Below, one piece after another: positions 1-11,900 of a stretch of 64,000 nt of DNA; within the stretch, counting starts at the first letter, position 1; the number at the start of each line of letters is the position of its first letter. The notes under the pieces were generated by a model, which was given only the letters and a program-made list of their open reading frames with translations, had not been told where the DNA came from and searched no databases. The stretch is from Cerioporus squamosus (taxonomy: Eukaryota > Basidiomycota > Agaricomycetes > Polyporales > Polyporaceae): positions 1-64,000 of the forward strand of contig JABYQS010000033.1 of the NCBI GenBank assembly GCA_022592435.1. The letters run 5' to 3'. Made by a program: the position numbers and the translations under genes.

Positions 1-851
1 AGATGGTGACAAGTCAGTGCTGTCGCGCGCAACGCTGGTAGATCCGTGTAGAGATATCGGATGATGAGATGGACGAGCTCTTGAGGCAGCACCTGCATGG
101 TAAGGGTACAGCACCGATGAGCTAGTACGGCCGTAAGGTGACCGATTGTTGATCGGGTGGGTGGTCCCTGGCAGATTGAAACTTGACGGTCGCGGAGTCG
201 TCCGACGTTTAAGTCTGGTTCTGGCCCTGCAACTAGATCAGCGATGGATTTTACCAGACATTGGGCAAGGACTGTACTATATGAATCGAGAAGTAGAGAG
301 ATGGGTATGTCCTACATAGTATTGAGCTGGTGAGCTATAGGTGCCGAAGTTGCGTCAGCATGAGCTCGTCTCCTCCAAATCGAGGGCTATTTCCCCACGT
401 GCTCACTAGCTATCAGATTCTCCTCCTTGCAGGATATCGTATGTCGGAGAATGCAATACTAGATCCTCGCGCACTAGTGTGAGGGGGGAAAGAGGCTGGT
501 TACGGTTGGCCCATGGTGGTAGTGAGACAAGCCGTTTCTCACCAAAGCGCCCACGTACGCGTATTGGGCAAGCCGCAAGTACTGGTCGCCTCGTAGCAAC
601 TATAGCGATGTCTCGTAGCATATACCTATGTATGCGTGAACTACCATCGAGCTATCGTACACGTGGATGCAGAGTCCCTTCGCAAGGGCTGCAAGTCCTT
701 CCCAACCCGCCCATGAGGCGACGCATTCGTCTGACCAAGTTCAAACGTTCATCGTCAGTCTGGCACGAACATCAAGCGTGGGATGTTGCCAGAGCCTATG
801 TGATAGCTGCATCATCGCTCGTGAGCATACCAGACGTTCACAGAAGGGGCA
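1..851. other. No gene recognised at the left edge
   Basis: I see no conserved protein here. The open frames on both strands are short, start at non-ATG codons or run into the antisense side of the neighbouring ETF-ubiquinone oxidoreductase gene. The stretch lies downstream of that minus-strand gene and should contain its 3' untranslated region next to its stop codon. A terminal exon of a gene lying left of the window cannot be excluded. Confidence 0.4.
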
Positions 852-2834
852 TCAACACTTACTGTACTTCGGTCCTCCTCCGCCCTCGGGCACCGTCCAG
901 GTAATATCCTGCGTTGGAACCTTGACGTCGCAGAACTTGCAGTGGATGCAGTTCTGCGAGTTGATCACCAGCCTTTTCCCCTGCCAGCCCGCCTTCTCCG
1001 GCTCCGTCGCACTCTCTGCGCCCTCGTCGTCCACATACTCGTACACTTGCGCCGGGCAACCCCGCCCGAGCAGTCCCGCATACTCGCTGACGTTCGTCTT
1101 CACGTGCGCCCGCCGGACCTCCACGTCCTCAGTCCACCTCTCCGTCTGCAGGCCCTTCTCGGGCTCGCTGCCCTCCCGGCCGACGTCCTCTCCAGGCGCG
1201 AGGTACCTCCGCACGCGCAGATGCACCGGCTGGTCCTCTGCGTGGTTCGTGCCCGTGAGCGCCACGCTCGTCAGCAGGTCCGTCGACAGTGGTGGCTCGA
1301 AAGGAGGGTACTCGATCGGCTTGCACTCGCTCGCGCGCTTCGTGTGGGCTGCGTCGCTCTTGCCCTCCGTATTACGGAACGTCCATGGGGTGCGGCCGCG
1401 TAGGAGGAGGGTGTCGATGCCCGCGTACACGACGCCACCCCAGAGTCCGAGCCCGGTGTTAAACGATGGGCGCACGTTGCGCACCTCGTACAGGTCATCA
1501 TACACCCAGCTCTTCTTGAACGACTCCTCATACGCGGTCAGGTCGACTGGGCGGTCCTCGGACGACTCGAGCGCGTCGTACGCGGCCTCCGCGGCGAGCA
1601 TCCCTGTCTTCATCGCGTTGTGGGTGCCCTTGATCTTGGCGACGTTCAAGAACCCCGCGGAACACCCAATGAGCGCACCGCCCGGGAAGTGGAGCTTAGG
1701 AACGGATTGGAGGCCGCCCTCGTTCAGCACGCGCGCCCCATATGCAATCCGTGACGAGTCGCCTGAGAGCAGTTTCCGGAAGTATGGGTGGTGTTTCATG
1801 CGCTGGATGCGAGGTGAGCGTGAGGCGGATGAGTCATGCAGAAGGTCATACCTGAAGCTCCCTGTACGGACTGAGATATGGGTTGGCATAGTCCAATCCC
1901 ACCACAAAACCGAGCGACACCAGCCCTTCGTCCATGTGATACACCCAGCCGCCGCCGTAGGTGTGGAAGTCAAGGGGCCAGCCCATAGTGTGGACGACCT
2001 TGCCTGGCTCATGCTTGCTAGGATCGACTCGCCATACCTCCTTAAGGCCGAGTCCGTAGGTTTGCGGGTCGCGTCCGTCACGAAGCTTGAAACGTCTGAT
2101 GGCCTCCTTGGAGAGAGATCCGTGCGCACCTTCTGCGAGGAGAGTCACACGGGCACGGAACTCCATTCCCGGCTCGAAGGAGTCCTTCATGCGCCCCTGG
2201 CGGTCGAGGCCGACTTCGTTGGTGCGTACGCCAAGGACACTGCGACCGTCCTCGCCATATACGAGGCCTGCGCCGGCGAAGCCAGGGTATACTTCGACGC
2301 CCATCTCTTCCGCGATGCTGCCCAGCCATGCAGTGACGCGGGAGAGAGAAATGACATAGGTGCCCATCTTGGCCATCTGCGGGGGCTGGGGTATGCGGAA
2401 GTCGTACTTTTCTGTGAAGAAGCGCATAGAGGTGGAAGTGGTAGGCTGGGTAAGCGGATGGCCCTCGCGACTCTTCCAGTCGGGGAGAAGTTCGTCGAGA
2501 CCGCGGGGCTCGAGTACCGCACCAGAGAGGATGTGCGAGCCTTGGGTTCAGGTCAGTGACCGCGGGTGGTGTCACGGCGGTAGAACTCACCAACTTCCGC
2601 ACCCTTCTCAAGGACGACAACGCGCACCTCGCGGCCCTTCTCCTGCTCGAGCTGCTTCAGGCGGATGGCGGCACTGAGTCCTGCAGGCCCTCCACCGACG
2701 ATGCAGACGTCGACCTCGTCGCTGGCGCGCTCGACATTGCTTGGGTCGAAGAGTTCCCGCCTGCGCAGTGGCGTGGAGTGCAACGAACGCAGGAGACGTG
2801 TCGATGCCGGTCGTGCTCGACAGCGCAGGAGCAT
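852..2834 (-). CDS. ETFDH: Electron transfer flavoprotein-ubiquinone oxidoreductase (ETF-QO), mitochondrial
   Basis: This inner-membrane flavoprotein passes electrons from electron transfer flavoprotein to ubiquinone during fatty-acid and amino-acid breakdown. Three exons join cleanly: 2834-2591, 2540-1852 and 1802-852, with 50- and 49-base introns, giving 627 residues, the usual family length. The N terminus MLLRCRARPASTRLLRSLHS is Arg/Ser-rich like a mitochondrial presequence. It is followed by the FAD-binding VCIVGGGPAGLSAAIRL, then SHILSGAVLEPRGLDEL across the first intron. The C-terminal end carries the iron-sulfur cysteines (NCIHCKFCDVK). An upstream TTG-initiated extension to 2867 is open, but 2834 is the first ATG. 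The gene is divergent from the GT69 gene. No key residue is missing. Confidence 0.96.
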
Positions 2835-3317
2835 GTTGTCGGCGAGGAGAGTGCGGGGAAGGCTCAAGCTCAGCTCCGGGACCGTCCTGCAGAATATACG
2901 GCCCCGAAGCGCCCGCCAATCCGGACGTCACCATTCGCTCCCGACAATCACGCGACTCGATGTCGCGCCCACGTGGCATCCCCGCAAACCGCGCGTCTCT
3001 GGTCTCGAGTCTCGCCTGCCTTAGCCTGTGACCCTCTCGCTGCTCTCTCTCTGCTAGCTTCTGTCCTTCGTACGCCGAAGATCTTGTATTTCTGGGCCCT
3101 GGAACAAAGGGCACTATGTTCTTATTTTCTGAGTGCCTACAAGTAACTATGATCGGTTTACCTGACGCGCCGCCCGCAGTCCGGGGATTTGGAGTTGCGC
3201 AGCAGTCCAGCGTCGTGGGCTAGCCGCACGATGGCCATAGCACCACAGCATCCTTCTATACGGCCAGGAATCAGTTGCAACTCTCGAGTACGTCTTGACT
3301 CTTCTCTCGCTCGCACC
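2835..3317. promoter_or_regulatory. Divergent intergenic region between ETF-QO and GT69 genes
   Basis: About 480 bases separate the ETF-QO start codon (minus strand) from the preferred GT69 start (plus strand), so the stretch should hold both promoters and 5' leaders. The part just before the GT69 ATG is pyrimidine-rich. I see no clear TATA box. Confidence 0.5.
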
Positions 3318-4925
3318 ATGCCCCATCGCATCTGGGATGCCCGAAGAAGAGTCCTGCAGCTACCGTCTCACATGAAACCTGCGCTGAGACAAGCTGTCCA
3401 TGTCGCTCGCCTCACCGCAAAGTTTCCTCGGTCGGTCTGCTTCTTAGTCCTCTTTAGCGGGCTATATGGCTTCCTTCGGCTCTGCCTCGATGGTTGGCAA
3501 CCCGCTCTTCCGCGAGCTTGGACGGCATGGGTTACACTCCTCGTCCTTATCCCCCTCTTCGCCACAATACAAATCCTATACCTCCTGGTGTCCGCCCGAA
3601 GCCCCATCCGACCGTCTATGGAGCAAGAGGGCTACAACTTGCTCGGTAACGCCCAGTCCGAAGACGAGAATGTCGAAAGCGACAACGAGGTTGCGTACGG
3701 TCGTCGACGTCCAGCGTCGACTCGTAAACCCGGATTTGCCGCCATCTCATGGTACGCCCCACTGCTCATATACGCAACAATCGCTTTTGTCGGATTCTAC
3801 GAGTGGGTGTATCACGAACACGAAGGCGATATCCGCTTTGGACCTGCTCTCCGGAACGCTCTCACCGACCCCCATCCTCGTCCGGCTGGCTACGCGCGCG
3901 GGGAGAAGATCTTCATCGCTGCAGCCTTTTGCCAGAACGAAGCCGTCATCCCGTACTGGACACGCACGATGCTCGACACCATCCTATACCTCGGTACGGA
4001 CAACGTGTTCGTATCGATCGTCGAGAACTACTCGAAGGACCGCTCGCCTGAGCTCCTTCGCGATTTCGCACAAGAGCTCGACCGCCGCGGGGTGCGCAAC
4101 CGTGTGCTCGTACAGGACGAAACCGTTCAAAAGCCCCCTAAGCTAGAGTGGAACCCTCGTATCGAGTTCCTTGCCGCGGTCCGCAACCAAGCCCTCGAGC
4201 CACTCCTCGAGTCCGGCGGGTACGACAAGGTGCTCTTCTCCAACGACATCTTCATCGAGCCCGAGTCCGTCATCGAGCTTCTCGAGACGCGCAACGGCGA
4301 CTACGACTTCGCGTGCGGGTTCGACTTCGGGCATTGGGGCGCGTACGACATGTGGGTCCTGCGCGACCGCCTCGGGCGGCTCACGGCCGGGATCTGGCCG
4401 TACTTCTTCGACGCAGCGGGCTACGACGCGATCAAGGCAGAGGAGCCCGTCCCGGTCTTCACCTGCTGGAACGGCATCGTCGCGTTCCAAACCGATCCGC
4501 TGCTTCCCGTGCACCTGCGTTCCAACCGTACGCTCTCGGCCTCTCCGCTGCCATCTCCTCCCCCGCCGACGCATCCGTGGGCGTTGCGGGTGCACGATGC
4601 GGGGTCGCCAGCGCTGACGCCCCCACTCGCCTTCCGTGCATCCGCAGAGGGCGAGTGCTTCTCGTCCGAGAGCTTCCTGCTCCCATACGATTTCCGGCGA
4701 GTCATGGGCCTCGACAGGGTGTACGTGAACCCACGCGTGATCACGGCGTACAGGTGGAAGTGGTACGTGTGGCACAAGTGGGTGCTGCGCCAGCGGTACG
4801 TGAAGTGGTTCGTCGAGCGGGTGTGGGATGGGGCGTGGATGCAGCACGCGCGGATGGTTGTGGGCGATCCGAAGGAGGTGTGGACATGGGACGGGGGCGA
4901 TTGTCATCCGTGGTGGGCGCACTAG
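3318..4925 (+). CDS. CAP59-like mannosyltransferase, glycosyltransferase family 69
   Basis: This is a type II or multi-pass Golgi/ER protein of the fungal family that includes Cryptococcus CAP59 and alpha-1,3-mannosyltransferase CMT1, so it probably builds mannose-containing glycans of the cell surface. It is intronless. Hydrophobic segments lie near the N terminus (CFLVLFSGLYGFL, then TLLVLIPLFATIQILYLLV) and at about residue 150 (LLIYATIAFVGFYEW). The luminal catalytic part includes KVLFSNDIFIEPESVIELL, DYDFACGFDF and AYDMWVLRDRLGR, all typical of GT69. I start it at ATG 3318 (MPHRIWDARRR). ATG 3231 is in frame and would add 29 residues without family support. A proline-rich patch around 4540-4600 is probably a loop. 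The sugar specificity cannot be read from sequence. Confidence 0.88.
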   Translation: MPHRIWDARRRVLQLPSHMKPALRQAVHVARLTAKFPRSVCFLVLFSGLYGFLRLCLDGWQPALPRAWTAWVTLLVLIPLFATIQILYLLVSARSPIRPSMEQEGYNLLGNAQSEDENVESDNEVAYGRRRPASTRKPGFAAISWYAPLLIYATIAFVGFYEWVYHEHEGDIRFGPALRNALTDPHPRPAGYARGEKIFIAAAFCQNEAVIPYWTRTMLDTILYLGTDNVFVSIVENYSKDRSPELLRDFAQELDRRGVRNRVLVQDETVQKPPKLEWNPRIEFLAAVRNQALEPLLESGGYDKVLFSNDIFIEPESVIELLETRNGDYDFACGFDFGHWGAYDMWVLRDRLGRLTAGIWPYFFDAAGYDAIKAEEPVPVFTCWNGIVAFQTDPLLPVHLRSNRTLSASPLPSPPPPTHPWALRVHDAGSPALTPPLAFRASAEGECFSSESFLLPYDFRRVMGLDRVYVNPRVITAYRWKWYVWHKWVLRQRYVKWFVERVWDGAWMQHARMVVGDPKEVWTWDGGDCHPWWAH

Positions 4926-5076
4926 ATCATGCCATGAAGACAACGCATGTTTAGTACGTAACGCGGGAATCGTCGCTCGAGTTGCGCTTCGTTGACAATT
5001 CGCCTAGCTCCTAGTCACTCTTCTGCTATCCCATTCGCTCGCCGACAACTCTGCTCGTCCGTGACCTCCTGGTGAT

Positions 5077-6508
5077 ATGGAGGATAGCACGGAGCGCCCC
5101 ACGTACCACTCTACAGAGGTTGCAAGAGCCCGTAATGCAGATGTGTTCATATGGTGGCCGACGTATCGACCTGAAGTAGTTGCCTGTGAGCGTGCAAAGG
5201 CTAATACTACTTCAACTCATCGATATTAACAGAGCGGGAGCTGTTCAGGCTTCAACAGCCATGTGGTGGGACCTGTGCATGCTGCAGTCGTGGTCCACTG
5301 GATCGAACTCGCCGCACGCCGCAGGATCCCAAAAATGAAGCTGGAGTGCGCAACAGGGACCCTGTTCGAGCACTATCACATCATGCGCTATGGGCCTAAC
5401 ATTCTCCAGAAGGACACGGGTTTCAGCCGAGAAAGGCAACTTGACATGCGTGTTGTTGCGGACGACGAGCAACTTCGTCCGGGAGACTATGTCTGCAATC
5501 TATCAGGTGCGTGTCTGATGGATGACAAGTCACGCTTCCGTTGTAGGAAGGAACTTACATGTTTTGTAGAGAGCGCACTCAACTTACACGATATCGAAGG
5601 CGTGCCCATAGCTCATGATCCACTCCGCAGAGCCCCTGTAGCCGTTTGGAAGGGAAAGCAAGATCGGCCAGGTCTGATAGTGAGCACAATGCGGTTCCAC
5701 GTTCACTGTATCGACACGCTGATAATGGTCAGATCGCTATCCCTGCGGATCTCCGCGCGCAAAAGGATACGGAAGACAAGAAGTGCCTCCTTACAGGAAG
5801 TCTGGCCGACGTCGAGGTTGGCTGGATCTATCCGCCAGCTATGTGGCATCATGTGAGCGGTTTCAGCAGTCAGGCGGCCGACTGGTATAGATTATTCATG
5901 GCTGTGCCACTGACCAGGCGGGACGCAGTGAGGAGCTCGGCATTCCAAGGGGTCGTGGACCAGTCTTCACCACCTACGCCAATCTCGTCGTCATGCGCAA
6001 AGACCTCCTGGAGCTTTTCGATCAAAATGCCTTCAGTATTGATGTCGACGTGCGTCTTACCATCTGACTGCTGTGTATGGTCATGAGATGAGCTAACAAT
6101 CTCTTGCTCTAGGATGGTTTCAGGATCTACAGGTTCCTCCAGTCCGCCGTCGACGCGCCTGATCTGCCTGACAAACTCGAAGCCTCAGAGGTCGATGAGG
6201 CGATGATTCCGTTCCTACGCACACACTTCCACCATACGCTCTCGCTCAGGATCTTCGGAGGCAGCATCGAGTCGTTCGGCTCGGACTATCCCTGGCACCA
6301 GATCCAAGACTTTCTAGCGCAGATGGGACTACCGCCGTACGACGAAGACGAGTTCGACTCGCATGTGCCCTACGACGACGAACGATGGAACACTCCAATC
6401 GGCCAGGACGCGAAAAAGTTTTATGCACGATTGGAGCACACGGTGAAGGTATATGACTCCGATAGCAACTTTATAGGTCGAGTCCATCAGGACCACATAA
6501 CGGCATGA
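5077..6508 (+). CDS. Degenerate HNH-nuclease-like domain protein, copy 1
   Basis: Six exons (5077-5185, 5249-5506, 5570-5679, 5733-5852, 5918-6049, 6113-6508) give 374 residues, with phases that fit at every junction. The central part, KKCLLTGSLADVEVGWIYPP, followed by ANLVVMRKDLLELFDQNAF, has the spacing of the HNH_2-type region found in a large basidiomycete-specific family. The usual Ala-His-Ile is Gly-Trp-Ile here, and the later His before the FD motif is Leu, so nuclease activity is doubtful. The N-terminal half contains an AHWI-like helix and CATG motif shared with the next gene. The two genes share exon layout and are a tandem duplication. The biological role is unknown. Family assignment is by remembered motif pattern, not a search. 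Confidence 0.75.
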
Positions 6509-6870
6509 GGGAGCTACACATGCATACCATGATACATGTATCACTATCCTCCGAATAGAACAAAGGCTTCGGGCGCGCAGGCTGCAGCTGACGCATACGT
6601 ACAGGCTCGAATCCGGCGTAACGACTTCCCATCTCCTGTTCCCTCTGAAGAGATCGTCCGAAGGCTAGGCCGGTCTTTCTTGGGTTCCGATTCGCTAGGA
6701 GACCGGCTCGACGAAGGGCCAGCGCGTCTCGCTCATCCTAGAAGTTCATGTCACAAGGCGACCATGCGTTTGCCATGCGCTCGCCCTCAGAGGGAGAATT
6801 TGCTGCTCGGCAAGTTCGCTCTTCCTGACATACTCTACGGACAACATTCCCCCCTTCAACTCTACCATTC
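6509..6870. other. Spacer between the tandem HNH-like genes
   Basis: The 362-base stretch holds the 3' end of copy 1 and the promoter of copy 2. A plus-strand frame from 6536 is open for about 118 codons, but it shows no recognisable motif and runs out of frame over the start of copy 2, so I treat it as chance. Confidence 0.45.
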
Positions 6871-8374
6871 ATGGCCGATTCGGAGAACGTGAAAGCCCCG
6901 ATCTACCACTCGTCGGAGGTCGCGCGGAACCGCAAAGCAGATACGTTCATATGGTGGCCTTTTTCGATTTCAGGGATGATCGCCTGTGAGTATACAATCC
7001 GGGAATCTTGCCCTCACCAGCCATACTGACACGACGGCCGCACAGGCTTCAGCGTTGAACTGACCGGGCCTATAAGAGCTGCGACCTTAGCCCACTGGAT
7101 CAGCATCGCCGGCGGACGCTCACGGCCCAACTTGAAGCTTGCCTGTGCGACAGGAGCTGAGTTCTCACATCGCGGCATCATGTGGTACACTCCGGTAATC
7201 TTCAAGCAGCGGCCATCTCCTAGGAGCGTGGGTGAAGAGAGTGGTAGCGATGTGAACGAAGACGGCGGTAGCGAGAGCAGTGGGGCTGAAGAAAGCGGAG
7301 AGCGTGCAGAGGATCCGGGGGAGGAATTGGCCATCCCACTTGTCCCGGACAGCGAACAGATTAGGCCCGGTGACTATGTCTGCTGGCCAGGGGGTAAACC
7401 CGATTTGCAACATCTCGCCGCTCTGAGAAGTTGACACAAAAGCTTACATTTCAGGATCCGGCGAGGACATCCCGCGCCCCCCATCTATCTCCGTCCTGGT
7501 ACCTATCGCCGAAATCAAGCGAGCCCAGGGGCCTCTTCTCGATGTGAGGATCCCGCCATTGCCACTCCACCATTCGGGTGCGTGTCGCTGAGCAGACTTG
7601 TGGTTGATCAGTGCACGATTCCTGCGGAGCTCAGACAGCGGTACGATGCGATTCACGGTGACAAGAGTTGCATCTTCACAGGCAGTCTGACCGGCGTGGA
7701 AGTCGGATGGATCTTCCCGCCCACGTTGTCGCAGTTTGTGAGCGAATGCAACAGTCCGGGAGACTGAACACTCATGCTGAGAGCGTAGGTGCCAAGGGCT
7801 GCGTCGGAAATCGGGATCCCAAGGGATGAGCAAACCTATGCAACGCCCTCCAATCTTGTCACGATGCGCAAGGATATCTTTGAACTGTTCGACGAGAACG
7901 CATTCGGCATCGATGTTGATGTGCGTATGTCCCTCGACTATATAGCCAGGCATCATTTACGGACCTCCTGTCTAGGACGGTTTCAAGATATACAAGTTCC
8001 TACAATCTGCCGCTAACGCGGTTGACCTGCCAGAGAAACTCGAAGCCTCAGCGGTTGACCAGGCGATGATCCCATCCTTACGCGCACACTTACATTGGAC
8101 GCTGTGTCTCAACTTCCTTGGGGGCGCCATCGACAAGGACTATCCCATACCTGAGATTCGAGAATTCCGCGCGGAAATGGGACTTGAACATGATCCGGAT
8201 GTCGAGCTAGTGCCGCTCGATGACAAGAGGTGGGACAGCCCGATGGGTCGGGATGCGAAGAAGTTGTTCAAGTTGCAGGGGAAGGAGGACGAGGAAGAGT
8301 GGCGCAGGCTCCAGAGGGTGTACGATGCAGACGGAAATTACTTAGGTCTAGTCCATGAGAGAGATATCATGTAG
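6871..8374 (+). CDS. Degenerate HNH-nuclease-like domain protein, copy 2
   Basis: This is a paralogue of the preceding gene with the same order of motifs. The start region (IYHSSEVARNRKADTFIWWP) aligns with copy 1, and the first intron splits the same Cys codon (exon 1 6871-6985, exon 2 7046-7393, exon 3 from 7455). The HNH-like core is SCIFTGSLTGVEVGWIFPP plus SNLVTMRKDIFELFDENAF. As in copy 1, the expected first His is Trp, the Asn is kept, and the last His is replaced (Ile). Copy 2 has an extra acidic, Ser/Gly-rich insert near residues 107-140. The intron near 7577-7610 would be only about 34 bases if placed where the frame needs it, so that boundary is uncertain. The gene ends with DIM and a TAG at 8374. 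Confidence 0.73.
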
Positions 8375-8911
8375 GCAGCATGCTCGTACCCACCCGTTTC
8401 GGTAACAGCGCTCAGTTGAGGGGTCGCCTCCATCCTTGTCCCGGTTTCGGAGGCGCGATTAGCTTGCGACCGGACTGGCTGGCGAGTCTAGACAACATGG
8501 TATGGGAAAAACACATCGAGCTCGTCGAGAAAGAGCGCACAAGACGGGATGGCACCCTCTATCGAGCAGTTAACCAGTCGCACAGCAACGTTCGCTCTCA
8601 TGTCATCATTATAGCCGACACTCCATAGCATTAGTACAAGTCGATGACCCGAAGCCAGTCCCGGTTCCGCTGTGTGTGTATATACGAGTATGTGCATGCA
8701 TCTGCGCCTTGGTGATGATCCGAAGACGAGGGCAAGACGTAAATGAGCGCGAAGTCCTGGCCAGTGGTATATACGCGAGCCTGCTCTGGATGAGGTATGA
8801 AAATATGCGAGAGGGATATGCGAAAAGTTTGCTGAAAGAGGGAGAGAAAACTACGGGCGAGTCTACTACTAGCTAGGGCTACTATCAATAAGTGAGTATA
8901 TCTCAGAGTCT
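8375..8911. other. Convergent intergenic region, no gene seen
   Basis: Between the ends of HNH-like copy 2 (plus) and the 5-phosphatase (minus). It contains short open frames on both strands without family signatures, and alternating-pyrimidine tracts near 8670-8700 (tgtgtgtatatacg). It should hold the two 3' untranslated regions. Confidence 0.45.
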
Positions 8912-11900
8912 CTAGATGTACAGCGCATACGACCCGATCACAGGCCTGTGATCACTCCGCCCCTCCAGCCTCCGCATCCCGCGGTCATCTAGCGTGTCGT
9001 ACTTGAGACAAACCACATCGCCTCTCTTCGGCAAGGGAGGCGGGGGTGGAGGCTGCGGAGTCATCGTGCCCGGCGACTCAGACTGCACTGGCTGGGCGCC
9101 GTCGCGGTGGAAGAATGGCCGGAACCACCGGAACATGGGTGCGGACGGCGAGGGGGACGTGTTCGCGGATGATATAATGTCGAGAGGACTGGACGGGTGC
9201 ACGGGAGAGGAAACGAGCGTGGTGGATGTAGAGGATGTGTCGCCGACAGGTATCACAGTGGAGATGGTGTTCGCGTGGCGGAGGGGCACCCCTCTTCCCG
9301 TCGAAGATGGTGCTTGAGTAGAATTGGGCGGCTCGAGCGACAGTGTTCGTGCAAGAGCGCGCTCCTCAGAGGACGAGGACTGTCGGAATGAATCGACAGA
9401 CCGTGTCTGCGACAACCGGCGAAGAGGATGCGCTCTGGTACGCGTGGGAGACGATGCAGGGATAGCAGGCAGCTGCTTTTCTCTTGAAGGATGGAGGGGA
9501 GTAGGTGTCGACTCGCTAGACTGCGAGAAGTCGGGATGGTGAACAGACCACGTTGAGTCTCTACGAGAGCGCATCGAGGATGGCCGGAGTGCGTGGAAGA
9601 TTTGACCCATCTTTGCTCGCAGCGGCATAAATCGCTGCGACTCGGCATCCTCGGATTCCGGTTCGGGCTCTGGAGCAATCGTTGTCTTCCACAGAATCCG
9701 ATCGCACCTACCGTAGTGCCATATCAGTTACGCTCTACAAGCAAGCACTGACAAACGGACTGACCAGCTCGGGACCCGCTGCTTGTGCGACGAATCATAG
9801 ACTCCCTTGTCTTCCTCCTCCAGATCTACATTGTTCACACTCAGAGCAAGATGCTTATGCGGTCTCGCATGGACGGCATCCAGCAGCGCAGCCTGGAGCT
9901 CCCTCGCCCTGCCAGCCTTCGACTGTCTCGGATCCGCGAGGTCGACCTGCGTCTGCTGCAGCAATTCTGCGGCCGCTGGCTGGCTCGCCCTTCTGGTGGG
10001 CGGAGACTTCGCATCGGATTTGTTCGAATGCCAGCTCTGACGCCAGTTCTTCTTGCTTGCAGCCGAGACATTGTGCTTGAGCTTGGTCATCGGCGAGGGT
10101 GACCTGGGACTGTCGCCGCCGTTGAAGATAGACACCCACTTCTCTTTGGCCTTGTGGGCGGCCGCAGCGCTCCACAGCTTGTGTGCAAGGTTCGCTGCGC
10201 TCGCGCTCGCCGGCGGAGACTGGCCAAATGACCGAGCAGAGGGCGGCTCGGTTTCGTCTTCGAGCTCCTCGTCATCGTCGTCTGCATCGCGGTCGACGGT
10301 ACGACGCGAACGCACCGACGTCCAGGCGGTCGAAACGACAGAGGCAGCATCCTGCTCTTGCTCAGGGTCCTCGTCCCCATTTTGCTCATGCTGGGAAGTG
10401 CGATCCTCGTCGGCCGTCTGTTCTTGCTCTCGCTCGGTTTCCGCAACCTCAGATAGCAGCTTCTCGTGTGGCGCGAGCATGATCGGTGTCGCTGGAGGAC
10501 GCCGAAGAGACTTCGTGCGAGAGCGCTTCAGTGTGCGGAGGACGTCGTATTTGAAGGTGGGCGGGAAGGATATACTAGCTTCGTGAAACCCTGCGAACGA
10601 ATCGCCAGTAGCCATGACCTTCCGGAGCTGGTCGAACTCTAAGGCTTGTTCGTACTCTGCAAAGGCATCAGACTAGGTCCATGTCGGAGGTTCAAGCGGG
10701 TTACCTTTCTGTGAAATCAGCCAGTCCGCGTGGAGACGCGTGATATCAAGTCGGAAGTTGAGGTCACCAAAGATGAACGTCGCGTCAAAGCGGTCCGTGA
10801 TATCTGAGAGATCGTTCAGAGGCATTCCTCAATCATGCAGGACGAGTCCTACCTTCAGCCATGAAGCGAGGGTCGTTGGGAGAAAGAAAGTCATCAACGG
10901 AGAGTTCGGCCTAAACAACAGATTAGGACCAATGTCGGCAAGAACAGAAGACGTCGCTTGACGCACCTTGATCTTGGCCAAGTCCGCTAGTCTATGATGT
11001 ACCTTGCCTTCGTGCGCTGCACCACAACGTCAGCCAAAACGGGCGCATCGAACGAAGCTCAGGACGTACCAGCCAGATGGGCGTTGATGAACAGCAATGT
11101 CGTACCGTCCAAGTTCACGCTCACTCCAACGCCGCCCTTGTTCCCTACACGACCTCCAATGAGTCCAGTCGTCACTGCACTCTTGGAGGTACCTGGGGGA
11201 CGACATGAGACCACGGTCGCGCGACCATGTGGCGCAAGCACTCACCTCGGACGAACGGGCGTGCTTCACGGTGTATGAACACAGCAAGATAGAGCCCCAT
11301 CATGCGCTCCTTCATGAGGAGCTCGTAAGGGCCTACTCGCTGCATCTCATGCTGAGTCTTCAGGTTGGGATCGGAGACGGACACGCCCGGAGCGGTAGGG
11401 TGACAGTACCAGTTCTCCAGGATGGAGGACCAGCTGGAAGGAGGGTGGTGATGTTCATGGCCCTTCTCGATTGTCGGGGAAAGGACTTCGACCTCGGCAC
11501 TCTTGCGGTGGATGGACTCCTCCGCATCTTGAGGTAGGAGAGAGTGCTTCGAGCGGGAGTTGTCCTTGCTGTTAAGCTTAAATCCCGCCCCAAGGGCCAT
11601 AGGGATACCTGCGCATTCATCAGTCTACACGGACAGGCTATCAGAGGGAGGTGGCGAACCAGAGGCGGACGGACATTCCTGCCCTGCGCTTAAGGATGAC
11701 ATCAAGACATGCGGCGGCAGAGCACGACGCGAGGACTTACACGACGACGATATGGTAGGGGTGTTCGGGGCTAGCGGAAAATATAGGTAGTGTTGGGGGC
11801 CCATCTGTGGGATGTGGGACGGAGGGATGTGAGGTCGGGATAGATCCAAGCAGTTCTTCGACATCGCCCTGGCGTGGCGGGTCAGACACAGTAGTATGCC

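Noticed and set aside
667..2559. A 630-codon plus-strand open frame
   Set aside because: It lies antisense to the ETF-ubiquinone oxidoreductase exons, has no family motif, and is explained by GC-rich codon use on the opposite strand.
3189..3317. GT69 starting at 3189
   Set aside because: That codon is TTG. ATGs at 3231 and 3318 are available, and the extra residues are not family-like.
6536..6892. A possible 118-residue gene between the HNH-like paralogues
   Set aside because: It overlaps the start of copy 2 in another frame, shows no motif, and has no splice or promoter support.
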